Shown piece by piece: positions 7,439 through 17,470 of a DNA stretch of 33,572 nt. This DNA is from an uncultured bacterium. Lineage in GTDB: Bacteria > Cyanobacteriota > Vampirovibrionia > Gastranaerophilales > Gastranaerophilaceae. How positions within the stretch are numbered: the first letter of the stretch is position 1; every line of letters starts with the position of its first letter. The notes under the pieces are model-generated. The model was not told the origin of the DNA. It saw only the letters and a list, made by a program, of their open reading frames with translations, and made no database searches. Position numbers and translations under genes: made by a program. The DNA lies in assembly GCA_949285255.1 (NCBI GenBank), contig CASDXV010000020.1, positions 1-33,572 on the forward strand. The letters run 5' to 3'.

Positions 7439-8440
7439 TCAAGAGATTGTTTTGCTATCGTTTTTTAATATAATGCTAAATTCGCTGCCTTTATTTTCTT
7501 CACTTGCAACGGTTATCCTGCCATCTAGCGTACCTATTATTTTGTTTGAAAGATAAAGTCCCAACCCCATACTGGCTTTTGAGTACAATTCGGCTGCGCA
7601 GTAGTATTTATTAAAAATTTTATCTATATTTTCTTTAGAGATACCAACCCCGTAGTCTTTTACTCTTATTACACAACTTGTGTCGTTATTCTCAAGAGTA
7701 ATATCTATATATTCTGAGTTTATGCCGTATGAAATAGCGTTTAGTATAAGGTTTTGAATAACTCTTTTTAGCAAGAGTACATCTGTATCAAATGTATAAT
7801 TTGGCTCAAGATGGTCATATAGTCTTATTTTTTTATTGTGCAGGTTAGCTATTGAGCTTGCTTGTAATATTATGTCGTCTATAAAATTTCTTAAACTAAC
7901 ACCTTTTTGTATTTTTGGGATAAATCCCTTTTTCTCAAATTTGTGAGAATCAAGAAGTGATTCAACAAGATGCCTTAGGTCATGGTTTGAGATTTTTATG
8001 TTTTTTATAGCATCTTTTTGTTCGTTGTTTAATTCTCCGAATTTATTGTCCAAAAGCAAATCCAAAGTGTTATCCTGAGCAATTATAGGGACTTTTAGGT
8101 CATGGGTCAGCATTGCTATAAAATCTTCTTTTATTTCATTATTTTCTTTTTCTTTTTCAACATACTCAAGAATCATTTTGTCTCTGTCAAGTACGCTTTC
8201 AAGCAGGCTATTTACACTTTTTGACAAGTCATTTGTCAGGGGTGAATATCCGCCTTGGACTTTTACTTGCAGATTACCCCATCTGGCTGATGATATACAC
8301 TGAGAGAGAGATTTTAAGTATTTTATATTTTGCTGATATTTTGACAACAACTTTGTGTGTTTCGATATAAGCACTGTGAAACTTATTGTAAGTAGCGCTA
8401 TTACAAGACCTGTCGCAAAAATTATAGTTAAGCTAATCAT
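7439..8440 (-). CDS. Membrane-bound sensor histidine kinase, orphan
   Basis: 333 aa. A single N-terminal membrane helix (residues 3-26) has almost no periplasmic part. A HAMP-like linker follows (WGNLQVKVQGGYSPLTNDLSKSVN...), then the HisKA box DFIAMLTHDLKVPI with His113. The HATPase domain carries an N box (QNLILNAISYG), a G1 box (DYGVGIS), an F box (IFNKYY) and a G2 box (SMGLGLYLSNKIIGTLDG). All catalytic motifs look intact. With no sizeable extracytoplasmic domain it probably senses through the membrane or through partner proteins. No response regulator is adjacent; downstream on the same strand is the HExxH gene, and divergently the PARP-like gene. Confidence 0.9.
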   Translation of the reverse strand: MISLTIIFATGLVIALLTISFTVLISKHTKLLSKYQQNIKYLKSLSQCISSARWGNLQVKVQGGYSPLTNDLSKSVNSLLESVLDRDKMILEYVEKEKENNEIKEDFIAMLTHDLKVPIIAQDNTLDLLLDNKFGELNNEQKDAIKNIKISNHDLRHLVESLLDSHKFEKKGFIPKIQKGVSLRNFIDDIILQASSIANLHNKKIRLYDHLEPNYTFDTDVLLLKRVIQNLILNAISYGINSEYIDITLENNDTSCVIRVKDYGVGISKENIDKIFNKYYCAAELYSKASMGLGLYLSNKIIGTLDGRITVASEENKGSEFSIILKNDSKTIS

Positions 8441-8553
8441 TCTGACCTCTTCTTTGCTTTATATTAACATGTTTTTATGATATGGTCTAAATTAGGCAAT
8501 TTTTTGTTTTTAGTTGTTTTATCAATTTAGATTGTGTTGGAAAAGGAAAATTA

Positions 8554-9507
8554 ATGAAAATTCAAGGTGTTATTTCAAATCAAAGACCGGATTATATGGC
8601 AGCTCCATCGTTTTTAAAACAAAAGTCTACTGATAATAGGGCTTTTACTAATTCAAAAGTCGATTTAAATTTTGGTAATAATGATAAGTCTCATTACGTA
8701 TATGTATTTGACCCGGCAAAAGAAGCTATTGAAGAGGAAAAATACAGAAATGAAATGATGGATAGGTTTTTTGTTCCTGTTGCTGATTCAGAAGGAAATA
8801 TTGTGACAGATAAAAATAACAAGCCTGTTACTGAACTTGACCCCAGAATTAAAAATGCTTTGGATTCAATGACCTTTGAATTTCTCGGTCCTGATGGTGA
8901 AAAATTTGAAGGCACAATTGCACAAGCTATTGAAAGATTTGTCATATTTGATGATAATTCTCAAGAAAGCTATAACGGACTTTTGCATGGTACATCGCAA
9001 GATAGTATAAAAAACATTATTGAAAACGGTCCTGATATGCGAAAAGTAAGAACCAGCGCTTTTGGTCCGGGTATGTATTTTGCGCTTACCGAGGGCGATG
9101 CCCAAGACTACTCAAGCGCAAAGCTTCAGGCGGATGTTGTTAAAACTACAAGAGAAAACGGCGAAAAGGGAAAATTTGCAAGATTTAATACAAATTTTTA
9201 TGACAATATTAAAAATTCACAAGTACTGCATGCGCTAAATGAGATTTTGGATATAGAACCTGAGCCAAGCGAGTATAATCCCTTTAGACCGTATTATTTT
9301 TCAAAGGTAAAAAGTGAAATTCCGATGAGAGTTTTTGATGAGTATTGCAGAAATATAATTAAAGACGACCTCGGAATCGATGCTGCCTATGCTTTTACAA
9401 GAGGTTATCATCCTTGTGTTGTGGTGTTTAATCCCGATTCCGTTGTAAATGCCAAGGAATATGGCATATATGGTTCAAGTGATTCAAGTTATTATTACAG
9501 ATATTAA
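8554..9507 (+). CDS. Putative PARP-like ADP-ribosyltransferase
   Basis: 317 aa. The C-terminal half fits the ADP-ribosyltransferase fold of the H-Y-E (diphtheria toxin/PARP) type. GLLHGTSQDSIKNIIENG (His145) corresponds to the NAD-binding LxHGT..xNxxxIL..G strand. SAFGPGMYFALTEGDAQDYSS (Tyr175, Tyr186) corresponds to the GxGIYFA....A..Y element. CVVVFNPDSVV (from 288) corresponds to the last strand (xEYVVYNPxQI). At that strand the usual glutamate position appears to be His286/Pro287, so transferase activity may be mono-ADP-ribosylation or lost. The N-terminus is an N-rich leader (MKI...LNFG, FG at 40-41) without a signal peptide. It could be a toxin or effector that modifies a target protein or nucleic acid. 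mntP follows after 21 bp. Confidence 0.65.
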   Translation: MKIQGVISNQRPDYMAAPSFLKQKSTDNRAFTNSKVDLNFGNNDKSHYVYVFDPAKEAIEEEKYRNEMMDRFFVPVADSEGNIVTDKNNKPVTELDPRIKNALDSMTFEFLGPDGEKFEGTIAQAIERFVIFDDNSQESYNGLLHGTSQDSIKNIIENGPDMRKVRTSAFGPGMYFALTEGDAQDYSSAKLQADVVKTTRENGEKGKFARFNTNFYDNIKNSQVLHALNEILDIEPEPSEYNPFRPYYFSKVKSEIPMRVFDEYCRNIIKDDLGIDAAYAFTRGYHPCVVVFNPDSVVNAKEYGIYGSSDSSYYYRY

Positions 9508-9528
9508 TTTTTAAGTTAAAATAATTCT

Positions 9529-10080
9529 GTGAATAATCTTGAACTTGTAGTTTTAGCGTTGGCATTATCTGTTGATGCAGGGGCGGTTTCGTTCTCGCAT
9601 GGGTTGGTGTTTGTTAAAAACAGGGTAAAAAACTCCTTTTTGCTTGCGTTTTTTACGGGATTTTTCCAGTTTTTAATGCCTGTTTTGGGTTATCTTTTTG
9701 CAGGCATGATATACTCATATGTTAAGCAAATAAGCTCATACATCGCCTTTTTAATATTTTTTGTATTGGGCGTAAAATTTATTTACGATGCAATTTTTGA
9801 TAAAGACAAAAAAACACAAGGTCTGTGCTGTATTTCGCTTACATGTCTTTTGTCCCTTGCAATAGCAACAAGTATAGATGCCCTAGCTGCTGGTGTGAAT
9901 TTATGTTTTCTTGAGGCAAATATAATAAAATCATCAGTTATAATAGGTCTTACTACGTTTTTTGTATCTGTATTTTGTTTTATATTGGGTCAGTTTTTTA
10001 AGAAATTTCCCTCAAAATGTCTTGAAATATTATCGGGTTTGATTTTGATTTTTTTGGCTATAAAAGGGCTTATAAAATAA
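9529..10080 (+). CDS. mntP: MntP-family manganese efflux pump
   Basis: 183 aa with six predicted membrane helices in two related halves. Each half carries the family's acidic motif: LALALSVDAGAVS near the N-terminus (Asp16) and LAIATSIDALAAG in the middle. These aspartates lie in the membrane and are needed for Mn2+ export in characterised MntP proteins. The start is a GTG, with only a weak ribosome binding site, and the gene follows the PARP-like gene by 21 bp, so it is likely translated from a shared transcript. The length is typical. I see no yybP-ykoY manganese riboswitch upstream. Confidence 0.9.
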   Translation: MNNLELVVLALALSVDAGAVSFSHGLVFVKNRVKNSFLLAFFTGFFQFLMPVLGYLFAGMIYSYVKQISSYIAFLIFFVLGVKFIYDAIFDKDKKTQGLCCISLTCLLSLAIATSIDALAAGVNLCFLEANIIKSSVIIGLTTFFVSVFCFILGQFFKKFPSKCLEILSGLILIFLAIKGLIK

Positions 10081-10116
10081 TTTTTTGTAATTATTAATTT
10101 TTTGTTTATTTTTTAA

Positions 10117-12021
<1,905 letters not shown>

Positions 12022-12048
12022 TTTTCTAAAAGTTTCATAAAAGACTAG

Positions 12049-12073
12049 AGCGGCAGTTAACTGCCGCTTTTTT
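12049..12073 (+). terminator. Intrinsic terminator of dnaK
   Basis: A perfect palindrome AGCGGCAG-TTAA-CTGCCGCT followed by six T's. Confidence 0.93.
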
Positions 12074-12150
12074 ATACTTGAGTAATTCAGGTGATTTATT
12101 AATTTAAAAAATATTTTATAATAATTTTAATCGCTTATTTTGGTTTTTTG

Positions 12151-12176
12151 ACCTTTCTTAAAATAGAAAGGTTTTT
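12151..12176 (+). promoter_or_regulatory. Hairpin covering the ribosome binding site of the 12180 gene
   Basis: ACCTTTCT (12151-12158) pairs with AGAAAGGT (12165-12172), followed by TTTTT. The 3' arm is the gene's only Shine-Dalgarno (AGAAAGG), and the stem plus T-run looks like a terminator. It could attenuate transcription or block translation. A -10-like TATAAT lies at 12117-12122. Confidence 0.45.
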
Positions 12177-12179
12177 AAC

Positions 12180-12851
12180 ATGTCAAAATCCGGAAAAGAT
12201 TATGTTTACTACAACCCGTCTTCATCTATTAAGGTAAACGGTCAGGATAAAGCAGGTGTTAACATCACAAACACGGGTACTACCGGCTATTACAATATGG
12301 ATGCGGATGAGAAAAAAGCATACGACTATGCCTCAAAAGAGTTTGCGCTGAATTTGCCTGAGTTAAACGTATTTTCTGCCGATACTCAAAGAGATTTTGA
12401 TAATCAGGTGCAGGCGTTTATTAATCAAGGCGTAGATGAAATAAATGACATCTACACACCCATGCTCCAAGATTTGCAGAACGATATTGCTTCTCGCTTT
12501 GGCAATTTGGATAATTCGGTATTTATGGATAATTTATCTCAAATTGAGGACAAGAGAGCAGAGGCTGTGTCAGATTTAGCGCAGAGCGTGCAGTCTTATA
12601 AGCAGGATTTAATAAATAACGAACTTGCAAATCGTTACGAATATTTAGATTATCTGAATAATTATCGTCAACAAATCATCTCAAATATTCTAAATACGCT
12701 ATCAACGGGTCAAAATCTCTCCAACACCGCTAATTCTTATTATTCTTCACTAAACGGAGTAATAGCAAATAGCAATAAAGGCGGCGGGTACGATTTTTCA
12801 GGCCTTATAGATAACGCCCTGAGTGCAACATTAACAGCATTAACTCTATAA
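12180..12851 (+). CDS. Hypothetical protein, helical, phage-structural-like
   Basis: 223 aa, no signal peptide or membrane segment. The N-terminal 40 residues are Gly/Asn/Ser/Thr-rich. The middle is a long run of amphipathic helix (about residues 45-175: DTQRDFDNQVQAFINQ, NLSQIEDKRAEAVSDLAQ, LANRYEYLDYLNNYRQQ), and the C-terminus is Ser/Asn/Gly-rich, ending in a hydrophobic stretch. Such Gln/Asn-rich helical proteins occur among phage tail and internal-virion proteins, but there are no phage neighbours and I cannot assign a family. It is a monocistronic unit between two terminators, with the start at ATG 12180 preceded by AGAAAGG. Coding is clear; function is not. Confidence 0.7.
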   Translation: MSKSGKDYVYYNPSSSIKVNGQDKAGVNITNTGTTGYYNMDADEKKAYDYASKEFALNLPELNVFSADTQRDFDNQVQAFINQGVDEINDIYTPMLQDLQNDIASRFGNLDNSVFMDNLSQIEDKRAEAVSDLAQSVQSYKQDLINNELANRYEYLDYLNNYRQQIISNILNTLSTGQNLSNTANSYYSSLNGVIANSNKGGGYDFSGLIDNALSATLTALTL

Positions 12852-12867
12852 AAACATTAAGTTTTTG

Positions 12868-12897
12868 GCGGAAATATTAAAATATTTCCGCTTTTTT
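12868..12897 (+). terminator. Intrinsic terminator
   Basis: GCGGAAATAT-TAAA-ATATTTCCGC (12868-12877 with 12882-12891) followed by six T's; ends the 12180 gene. Confidence 0.92.
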
Positions 12898-12942
12898 ATT
12901 TGTGTTGTATTATATGAATAGCAGAAGTTAATGGAGGCACAC

Positions 12943-13803
12943 GTGGGATATAAAATTTTATACAAAAAAGAACTTTGTCAAAATCAATTTGAAATAAGGA
13001 TTAAAGCTCCTTTTATTACAAAAAATGCTCAAGCGGGGCAGTTTATAATCTTAAGAGTTGATAAAAACTCTGAAAGAATTCCTCTTACAATCGCTGATTA
13101 CAACAGAGAAACTGAAGAGTTGACCATTGTTTATATGGCAGTAGGCTACACTACAAAGAAACTTGCAAAACTTGAAGTCGGTGATGAAATTGAAGACATT
13201 GTAGGACCTTTAGGTGTTCCTACTCACATAGAAAAATACGGCACGGTTGTTTGTCTTGCAGGCGGTTACGGTGCTGCGCCATGTTATCTTATAGCAAAAG
13301 CGTTTAAAGATGCGGGTAATAAAGTGTATATGATTATGGGCGCAAGAAACAAAGACCTTATTTTCTGGCAAGATAAGATGAAAAATGCTTGCAGCGAGCT
13401 GTTTATTACAACGGATGACGGTTCACTAGGTACAAAAGGCTTTGTAACAGGCGTTATGCAAGATATCATGAATAAAGAAACAGTAAACTACGCTATTGCA
13501 GTCGGCCCAATGCCCATGATGAAAGCAGTTGCAGATTTAACACGCGACAAGGGCATTAAAACTGAAGCTTCGATGAATCCTATTATGGTTGACGGTACAG
13601 GCATGTGCGGTGCTTGCCGTGTTACAGTCGGCGGTGAAGTTAAATTTGCCTGTGTTGACGGCCCTGACTTTGACGCTCATAAAATCGACTTTGATGAGGT
13701 TATCAACCGTACAAGAATATATAAAGAGCAAGAAAAACGCTGCGATGATACTAACTGCAACATGATTAAACAAGCAGTTGAACTTGAAAAAAGTATGAAA
13801 TAG
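12943..13803 (+). CDS. Ferredoxin:NADP oxidoreductase alpha subunit-like flavoprotein (NfnA/PyrK type)
   Basis: 286 aa. An FAD-binding barrel (AGQFIILRVDKNSERIPLTIADYN) is followed by a NAD(P)-binding fold (VVCLAGGYGAAPCYLIAKAF...AVGPMPMMKAV). A C-terminal [2Fe-2S] region carries GTGMCGACR and FACVDGPDFDAH, with further cysteines near the end. This is the pattern of NfnA/SudB and the related dihydroorotate dehydrogenase electron-transfer subunit PyrK. NfnA works with a GltD-like NfnB in electron bifurcation between NADH, NADPH and ferredoxin; nfnB is not in the window. I prefer the GTG at 12943, because GGAGG at 12933-12937 is ideally placed for it and overlaps the alternative ATG at 12931. 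It leads a tight gene run through dacB. Confidence 0.85.
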   Translation: MGYKILYKKELCQNQFEIRIKAPFITKNAQAGQFIILRVDKNSERIPLTIADYNRETEELTIVYMAVGYTTKKLAKLEVGDEIEDIVGPLGVPTHIEKYGTVVCLAGGYGAAPCYLIAKAFKDAGNKVYMIMGARNKDLIFWQDKMKNACSELFITTDDGSLGTKGFVTGVMQDIMNKETVNYAIAVGPMPMMKAVADLTRDKGIKTEASMNPIMVDGTGMCGACRVTVGGEVKFACVDGPDFDAHKIDFDEVINRTRIYKEQEKRCDDTNCNMIKQAVELEKSMK

Positions 13804-13816
13804 AAAGAGGATTATA

Positions 13817-13987
13817 ATGGCAACAATTCCTATTTGTCCTTTAATGTCAGCTGGTAATGAGTCTACTATCGTTTGCACACAAGAAAGATGTGCTTGGTAT
13901 ATGAACGGTTCAAAAACTTGTGCTATGTATGTGATGGCTCATAAGGCAATTATGGATATTAAAGCAAAACAGGCAGAGAAGAAGTAA
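13817..13987 (+). CDS. Small cysteine-rich protein (56 aa)
   Basis: ATG 13817 to TAA 13985-13987, with a ribosome binding site (AAAGAGG) 13 bp after nfnA and 14 bp before leuC. The product begins MATIPICPLMSAGNESTIVC and holds four cysteines (positions 7, 20, 25 and 34), in the arrangement C-x12-C-x4-C-x8-C, followed by a charged helix rich in Lys. The cysteines could bind zinc or an Fe-S cluster. Its place between two genes for Fe-S enzymes suggests a role with them, but this is inference and I do not recognise the family. It is shorter than usual gene-calling cut-offs. Confidence 0.75.
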   Translation: MATIPICPLMSAGNESTIVCTQERCAWYMNGSKTCAMYVMAHKAIMDIKAKQAEKK

Positions 13988-14001
13988 TATCGGAGTAAAA
14001 T

Positions 14002-15270
14002 ATGTCACACCCTATGACAATAACAGAAAAAATCTTTGCGGCACACTGCGGTAAAGATTATGTTAAAGCAGGCGAATTGATTAGTGCAAAAGTTGATATC
14101 GCCCTTGCTAACGACATAACAGGCCCTATTGCAATTCAGGAATTTAGAAAAATCGGTGTCAAAAATGTTTTTGACAAATCAAGAGTTGTTCTTGTGCCTG
14201 ACCATTTTGTTCCAAACAAAGACATAAAATCAGCCCAGCAGGCAAAAATTGTCCGTGATTTCTCTCGTGAGCAAGGTCTTACAAATTACTTTGAAGTAGG
14301 CAGAATGGGTATCGAACATGCTCTGTTGCCCGACAAAGGTATCGTTACCGCAGGCGATTTAGTCATAGGGGCAGACTCTCATACTTGTACTTACGGTGCG
14401 CTCGGTGCGTTTTCAACAGGTGTCGGCTCAACCGATTTAGGCTGCACTATGGCATCGGGTGAAACTTGGTTTAAAGTTCCGCAGGCGATAAAGGTTGAAT
14501 TTTACGGCAAATTAAACGAGTGGGTAAGTGCAAAAGACCTTATATTGCACTTGATTGGCGACATTGGAGTTGACGGTGCATTATATAAAACCCTTGAAAT
14601 CGGCGGCGAAACTATTGAAAATATGCCAATGGACGGCAGATTTACCATTTGCAATATGGCAATTGAAGCAGGTGCTAAAAACGGTATCATCGTCCCTGAT
14701 AAAATTACAAAGGAATTTCTCAAAGGAAGAAGCTTAAGAGAACCCGTATTTTATAACAGTGATGAAGGCGCAAGCTATGAGCGCATTTTAAGATATGATG
14801 TATCTAAAATTGAGCCTACGGTTGCAAAACCTCATCTGCCTGAAAACACTTGCCCTGTTTCTAAAATCGGTGATATAAAAATTGACCAAGCGGTAATTGG
14901 CAGCTGTACAAACGGACGCCTATCAGACCTTGAAGTAGCGGCTAAAATCCTTGAAGGCAGAAAAATTCACCCTGATGTGCGCTTAATTGTCTTCCCGGGT
15001 ACTCAGGAAATTTATCTTCAAGCGCTTAAAAAAGGCTATATTGAGGCAATTATTGAAGCGGGCGGTGCGGTTTCTACTCCTACTTGCGGCCCGTGTCTTG
15101 GCGGACATTGCGGTATACTTGCAAAAGGAGAAAGAGCAATTTCTACTACAAACCGTAACTTTGTAGGCAGAATGGGGCATCCTGAAAGTGAAGTTTACCT
15201 TGCTTCTCCTGCGGTTGCTGCAGCAAGCGCCATAACCGGTAAAATCTCATCACCCTTGGAGTTAAACTAG
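14002..15270 (+). CDS. leuC: 3-isopropylmalate dehydratase large subunit (LeuC/HacA family)
   Basis: 422 aa, aconitase family. The [4Fe-4S] ligands are Cys302 (IGSCTNGR) and Cys362/Cys365 ([10 protein letters not shown]); the substrate motifs [21 protein letters not shown] and [11 protein letters not shown] are present. The length near 420 is that of the bacterial/archaeal short LeuC group rather than the about 470 aa of E. coli LeuC. It isomerises 2- to 3-isopropylmalate in leucine synthesis together with LeuD, which is not encoded in the window. It overlaps no gene but abuts the nitrilase gene directly. A second paralogue is at 20553. Which of the two is the true LeuC and which might act on homocitrate/homoaconitate or a methylmalate cannot be told from sequence alone. 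Confidence 0.88.
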   Translation: MSHPMTITEKIFAAHCGKDYVKAGELISAKVDIALANDITGPIAIQEFRKIGVKNVFDKSRVVLVPDHFVPNKDIKSAQQAKIVRDFSREQGLTNYFEVGRMGIEHALLPDKGIVTAGDLVIGADSHTCTYGALGAFSTGVGSTDLGCTMASGETWFKVPQAIKVEFYGKLNEWVSAKDLILHLIGDIGVDGALYKTLEIGGETIENMPMDGRFTICNMAIEAGAKNGIIVPDKITKEFLKGRSLREPVFYNSDEGASYERILRYDVSKIEPTVAKPHLPENTCPVSKIGDIKIDQAVIGSCTNGRLSDLEVAAKILEGRKIHPDVRLIVFPGTQEIYLQALKKGYIEAIIEAGGAVSTPTCGPCLGGHCGILAKGERAISTTNRNFVGRMGHPESEVYLASPAVAAASAITGKISSPLELN

Positions 15271-16104
15271 ATGAAAAAAAACATCCTTGCTCTGCAAATT
15301 CCCTCAATTATTGCAAAACCTGAGGAAAATTTTTTAAATCTTGAAAAATATCTTGATGAAATTCTATCAGATAAAAACATCAAGCCCGATTTTTTGTTTT
15401 TGCCTGAAGTGTGGAGTGTGGGCTGGTGTTGTGAGGTTTTTAAAGATTGTGCCGATAACGGTGCAACTTTAGAATTTTTATCAAATGTTGCAAAAAAGTA
15501 CAACCTTAATATTTTTGGTGGTTCATATATCAGATATGACGCCGATAATCTTAAAAACTCCATGCCTGTCATTTTAAAAGACGGCAGCTTGCTTGGTTTT
15601 TATGATAAAATTCACCTTTACACTCCTGATGGCGAGGGTGTAATAGACGAGGGTAAAACGCCTTGTATATTTGAAATTGATGGGCTTAGGGTCGGCGTTT
15701 CAATATGCTATGATATAAGATTTCCTGAACTTTTCAGATGCTATATAAACACAAAAAACCCGCCCCACCTGCTTGTTAATCTTTCCGCTTGGCCGTTAAC
15801 AAGAAAAAATCAATATTCTCAAATGGCTGCCTCTCGTGCCATAGAAAATCAATCGTATTTTTTAGCACTCTCTCAGTGCGGTGAGATTAAAAATGGTGTT
15901 TTTAACTCAGGCTGCTCTTGCGTTTTTGACCCAATGGGTGAGTCGGTTGCGCAATTGGATGAAAATAAAGGATATATCTATTTTTCACTTGATACTGAGC
16001 TTGTTGATACAACAAGAAAAACTTATCCAAACCTTGCTAACAGGAAGGTTTTTGGCTTTGGTTTTGGCGTTTGTGAGTATAAAAACGGGAGCATAGATGT
16101 TTAA
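15271..16104 (+). CDS. Nitrilase-superfamily amidohydrolase, omega-amidase-like
   Basis: 277 aa with the complete nitrilase triad: Glu46 (FLFLPEVW), Lys113 (YDKIHLY) and Cys146 (SICYDIRFPE). The CYDIRFPEL form is that of omega-amidases (Nit2/YafV), which hydrolyse alpha-ketoglutaramate or alpha-ketosuccinamate to the keto acid and ammonia. The ATG follows the leuC stop with no gap, with TTGGAG upstream inside leuC, indicating translational coupling. Its 3' end overlaps dacB by 8 bp. Its cellular site is cytoplasmic. The substrate is an inference from the motif; a related role on other short amides is possible. Confidence 0.88.
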   Translation: MKKNILALQIPSIIAKPEENFLNLEKYLDEILSDKNIKPDFLFLPEVWSVGWCCEVFKDCADNGATLEFLSNVAKKYNLNIFGGSYIRYDADNLKNSMPVILKDGSLLGFYDKIHLYTPDGEGVIDEGKTPCIFEIDGLRVGVSICYDIRFPELFRCYINTKNPPHLLVNLSAWPLTRKNQYSQMAASRAIENQSYFLALSQCGEIKNGVFNSGCSCVFDPMGESVAQLDENKGYIYFSLDTELVDTTRKTYPNLANRKVFGFGFGVCEYKNGSIDV

Positions 16105-17470
16105 GAAAATAATTTTAATTTTATTTTTTGCTTTTCTTTTTTCTATAAACCAAGCATTTGCTTCAGGGTTTTCAAGTGTTATATCAGAGCAAGACTTAAA
16201 TCGCTCATCTTCTGTGGCTATTGTAGTCAAGGATTTAAACACTTCAAAGGTCTTGTATGAAAAAAACGAAAACAAAATGCTAAACACTGCTTCTGCTCTT
16301 AAGCTTTTTACATTTGCTGCAGCTCTTGATACCTTAGGGCAAGACTATAAGTTTGAAACTGCGTTTTATACATATGGCGGCAATTTGTATTTAAAACTTG
16401 GTGCTGACCCGCTTCTGGAGCGTGATGATTTATACGAATTAGTATCCAAGCTAAAGCAAAGTGTGAATTTTAAAACAATTAAATACATCTATATTGACGA
16501 TAAAATAATCAGCCAAAGACCATACCCTGACGGTTGGTGCGTAGATGATTACTGGCCCAATTTTGCGCCCATAAGTCCTTATATTATCGATAGAAACACT
16601 GTTAAAATAAGGCTTATCTTATCTCCAAACAGAGATTCTTTAAATATAGTCCAGCAAGACAGGTATCGTTTTACTTTTATCAATCAGTTAAATATAACAA
16701 AAGATGAAAATGAAATTGATATTATAAAAGACTACTCAGGAATGCAAAATGTTCTTGCGCTGCAAGGTAAAATATCAGATGATACGGATTTGGAACTTCC
16801 TGTTATAAACCCTAAGTATTTATTTATTTCAAGGTTAGAAGATGCCTTTGGCAAGTACTCGATACCTTATAATGATAAATTTTATTTTAAAGAAACTCCT
16901 CAGGGAGCAAAAAAAGTCGCCTCTGTGTCACATAGCATAGATGAGATTTCCCTCCCTGTACTTAAATACTCGGATAATTTTGTATCTGAGGTTTTATTTA
17001 GGGTTGCGGGCAATAAGTATGCAAAAAACAATAACATCAAGCCTGATTCTTTGGGTCAAAGTGTAGGCACAACAAAAAATGCCGTTAAAATGTTTGATGA
17101 TTATTACACTAAAGCGGGACTTGATATGAAAGGTGTAAAAATTGTTGACGGTAGTGGGGTTTCCCGTTACAATGCCGCAAGTCCAAACTGGTTGTGCGAT
17201 GCTATAATTTATCTGAACAAAAAAATAGAATTAAAAAAATACTTGGAAACTGCTGATGAGGGAACTTTAAGAAAACGCCTCAGATATTTAAAGAATAATA
17301 TTTACGCTAAAACCGGTACTCATAAGGGTTTAAGTGCGCTAAGCGGCATTATGAAAACAAGAAAAAATAAAGACGTCGCATTTTCTATAATAATACAGAG
17401 CTTTTCAATGCCTCAGGGCGGCCTAAAAGCATTTGAAGATGACCTTGTGGACTGTATTTTTAGTCTTTAA
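16097..17470 (+). CDS. dacB: D-alanyl-D-alanine carboxypeptidase/endopeptidase, PBP4 type (S13)
   Basis: 457 aa with a signal peptide (MFKKIILILFFAFLFSINQAFA). The active-site motifs of family S13 are present: SxxK as SALK (Ser66, Lys69), SxN as SDN in VLKYSDNFVSE and KTG in IYAKTGTHKGLSALSG. Between the first two lies the long insert typical of the class (about 220 residues). It trims or cuts peptidoglycan peptides in the periplasm and is sensitive to beta-lactams by family. The start overlaps the nitrilase gene by 8 bp and has GGGAG upstream. It is the last gene of the run and meets the minus-strand patatin gene with an 11-bp overlap. Confidence 0.92.
   Translation: MFKKIILILFFAFLFSINQAFASGFSSVISEQDLNRSSSVAIVVKDLNTSKVLYEKNENKMLNTASALKLFTFAAALDTLGQDYKFETAFYTYGGNLYLKLGADPLLERDDLYELVSKLKQSVNFKTIKYIYIDDKIISQRPYPDGWCVDDYWPNFAPISPYIIDRNTVKIRLILSPNRDSLNIVQQDRYRFTFINQLNITKDENEIDIIKDYSGMQNVLALQGKISDDTDLELPVINPKYLFISRLEDAFGKYSIPYNDKFYFKETPQGAKKVASVSHSIDEISLPVLKYSDNFVSEVLFRVAGNKYAKNNNIKPDSLGQSVGTTKNAVKMFDDYYTKAGLDMKGVKIVDGSGVSRYNAASPNWLCDAIIYLNKKIELKKYLETADEGTLRKRLRYLKNNIYAKTGTHKGLSALSGIMKTRKNKDVAFSIIIQSFSMPQGGLKAFEDDLVDCIFSL

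Noticed and set aside
9508-9528. Manganese riboswitch before mntP
   Set aside because: Only 21 bp separate mntP from the preceding gene; no room for the aptamer.
12180-12851. Prophage remnant
   Set aside because: The protein's composition is phage-like, but it stands alone among housekeeping genes without integrase, portal or other phage genes.
13284-15180. Minus-strand frames inside nfnA and leuC
   Set aside because: Shadows of strongly conserved genes on the other strand; no ribosome binding sites.
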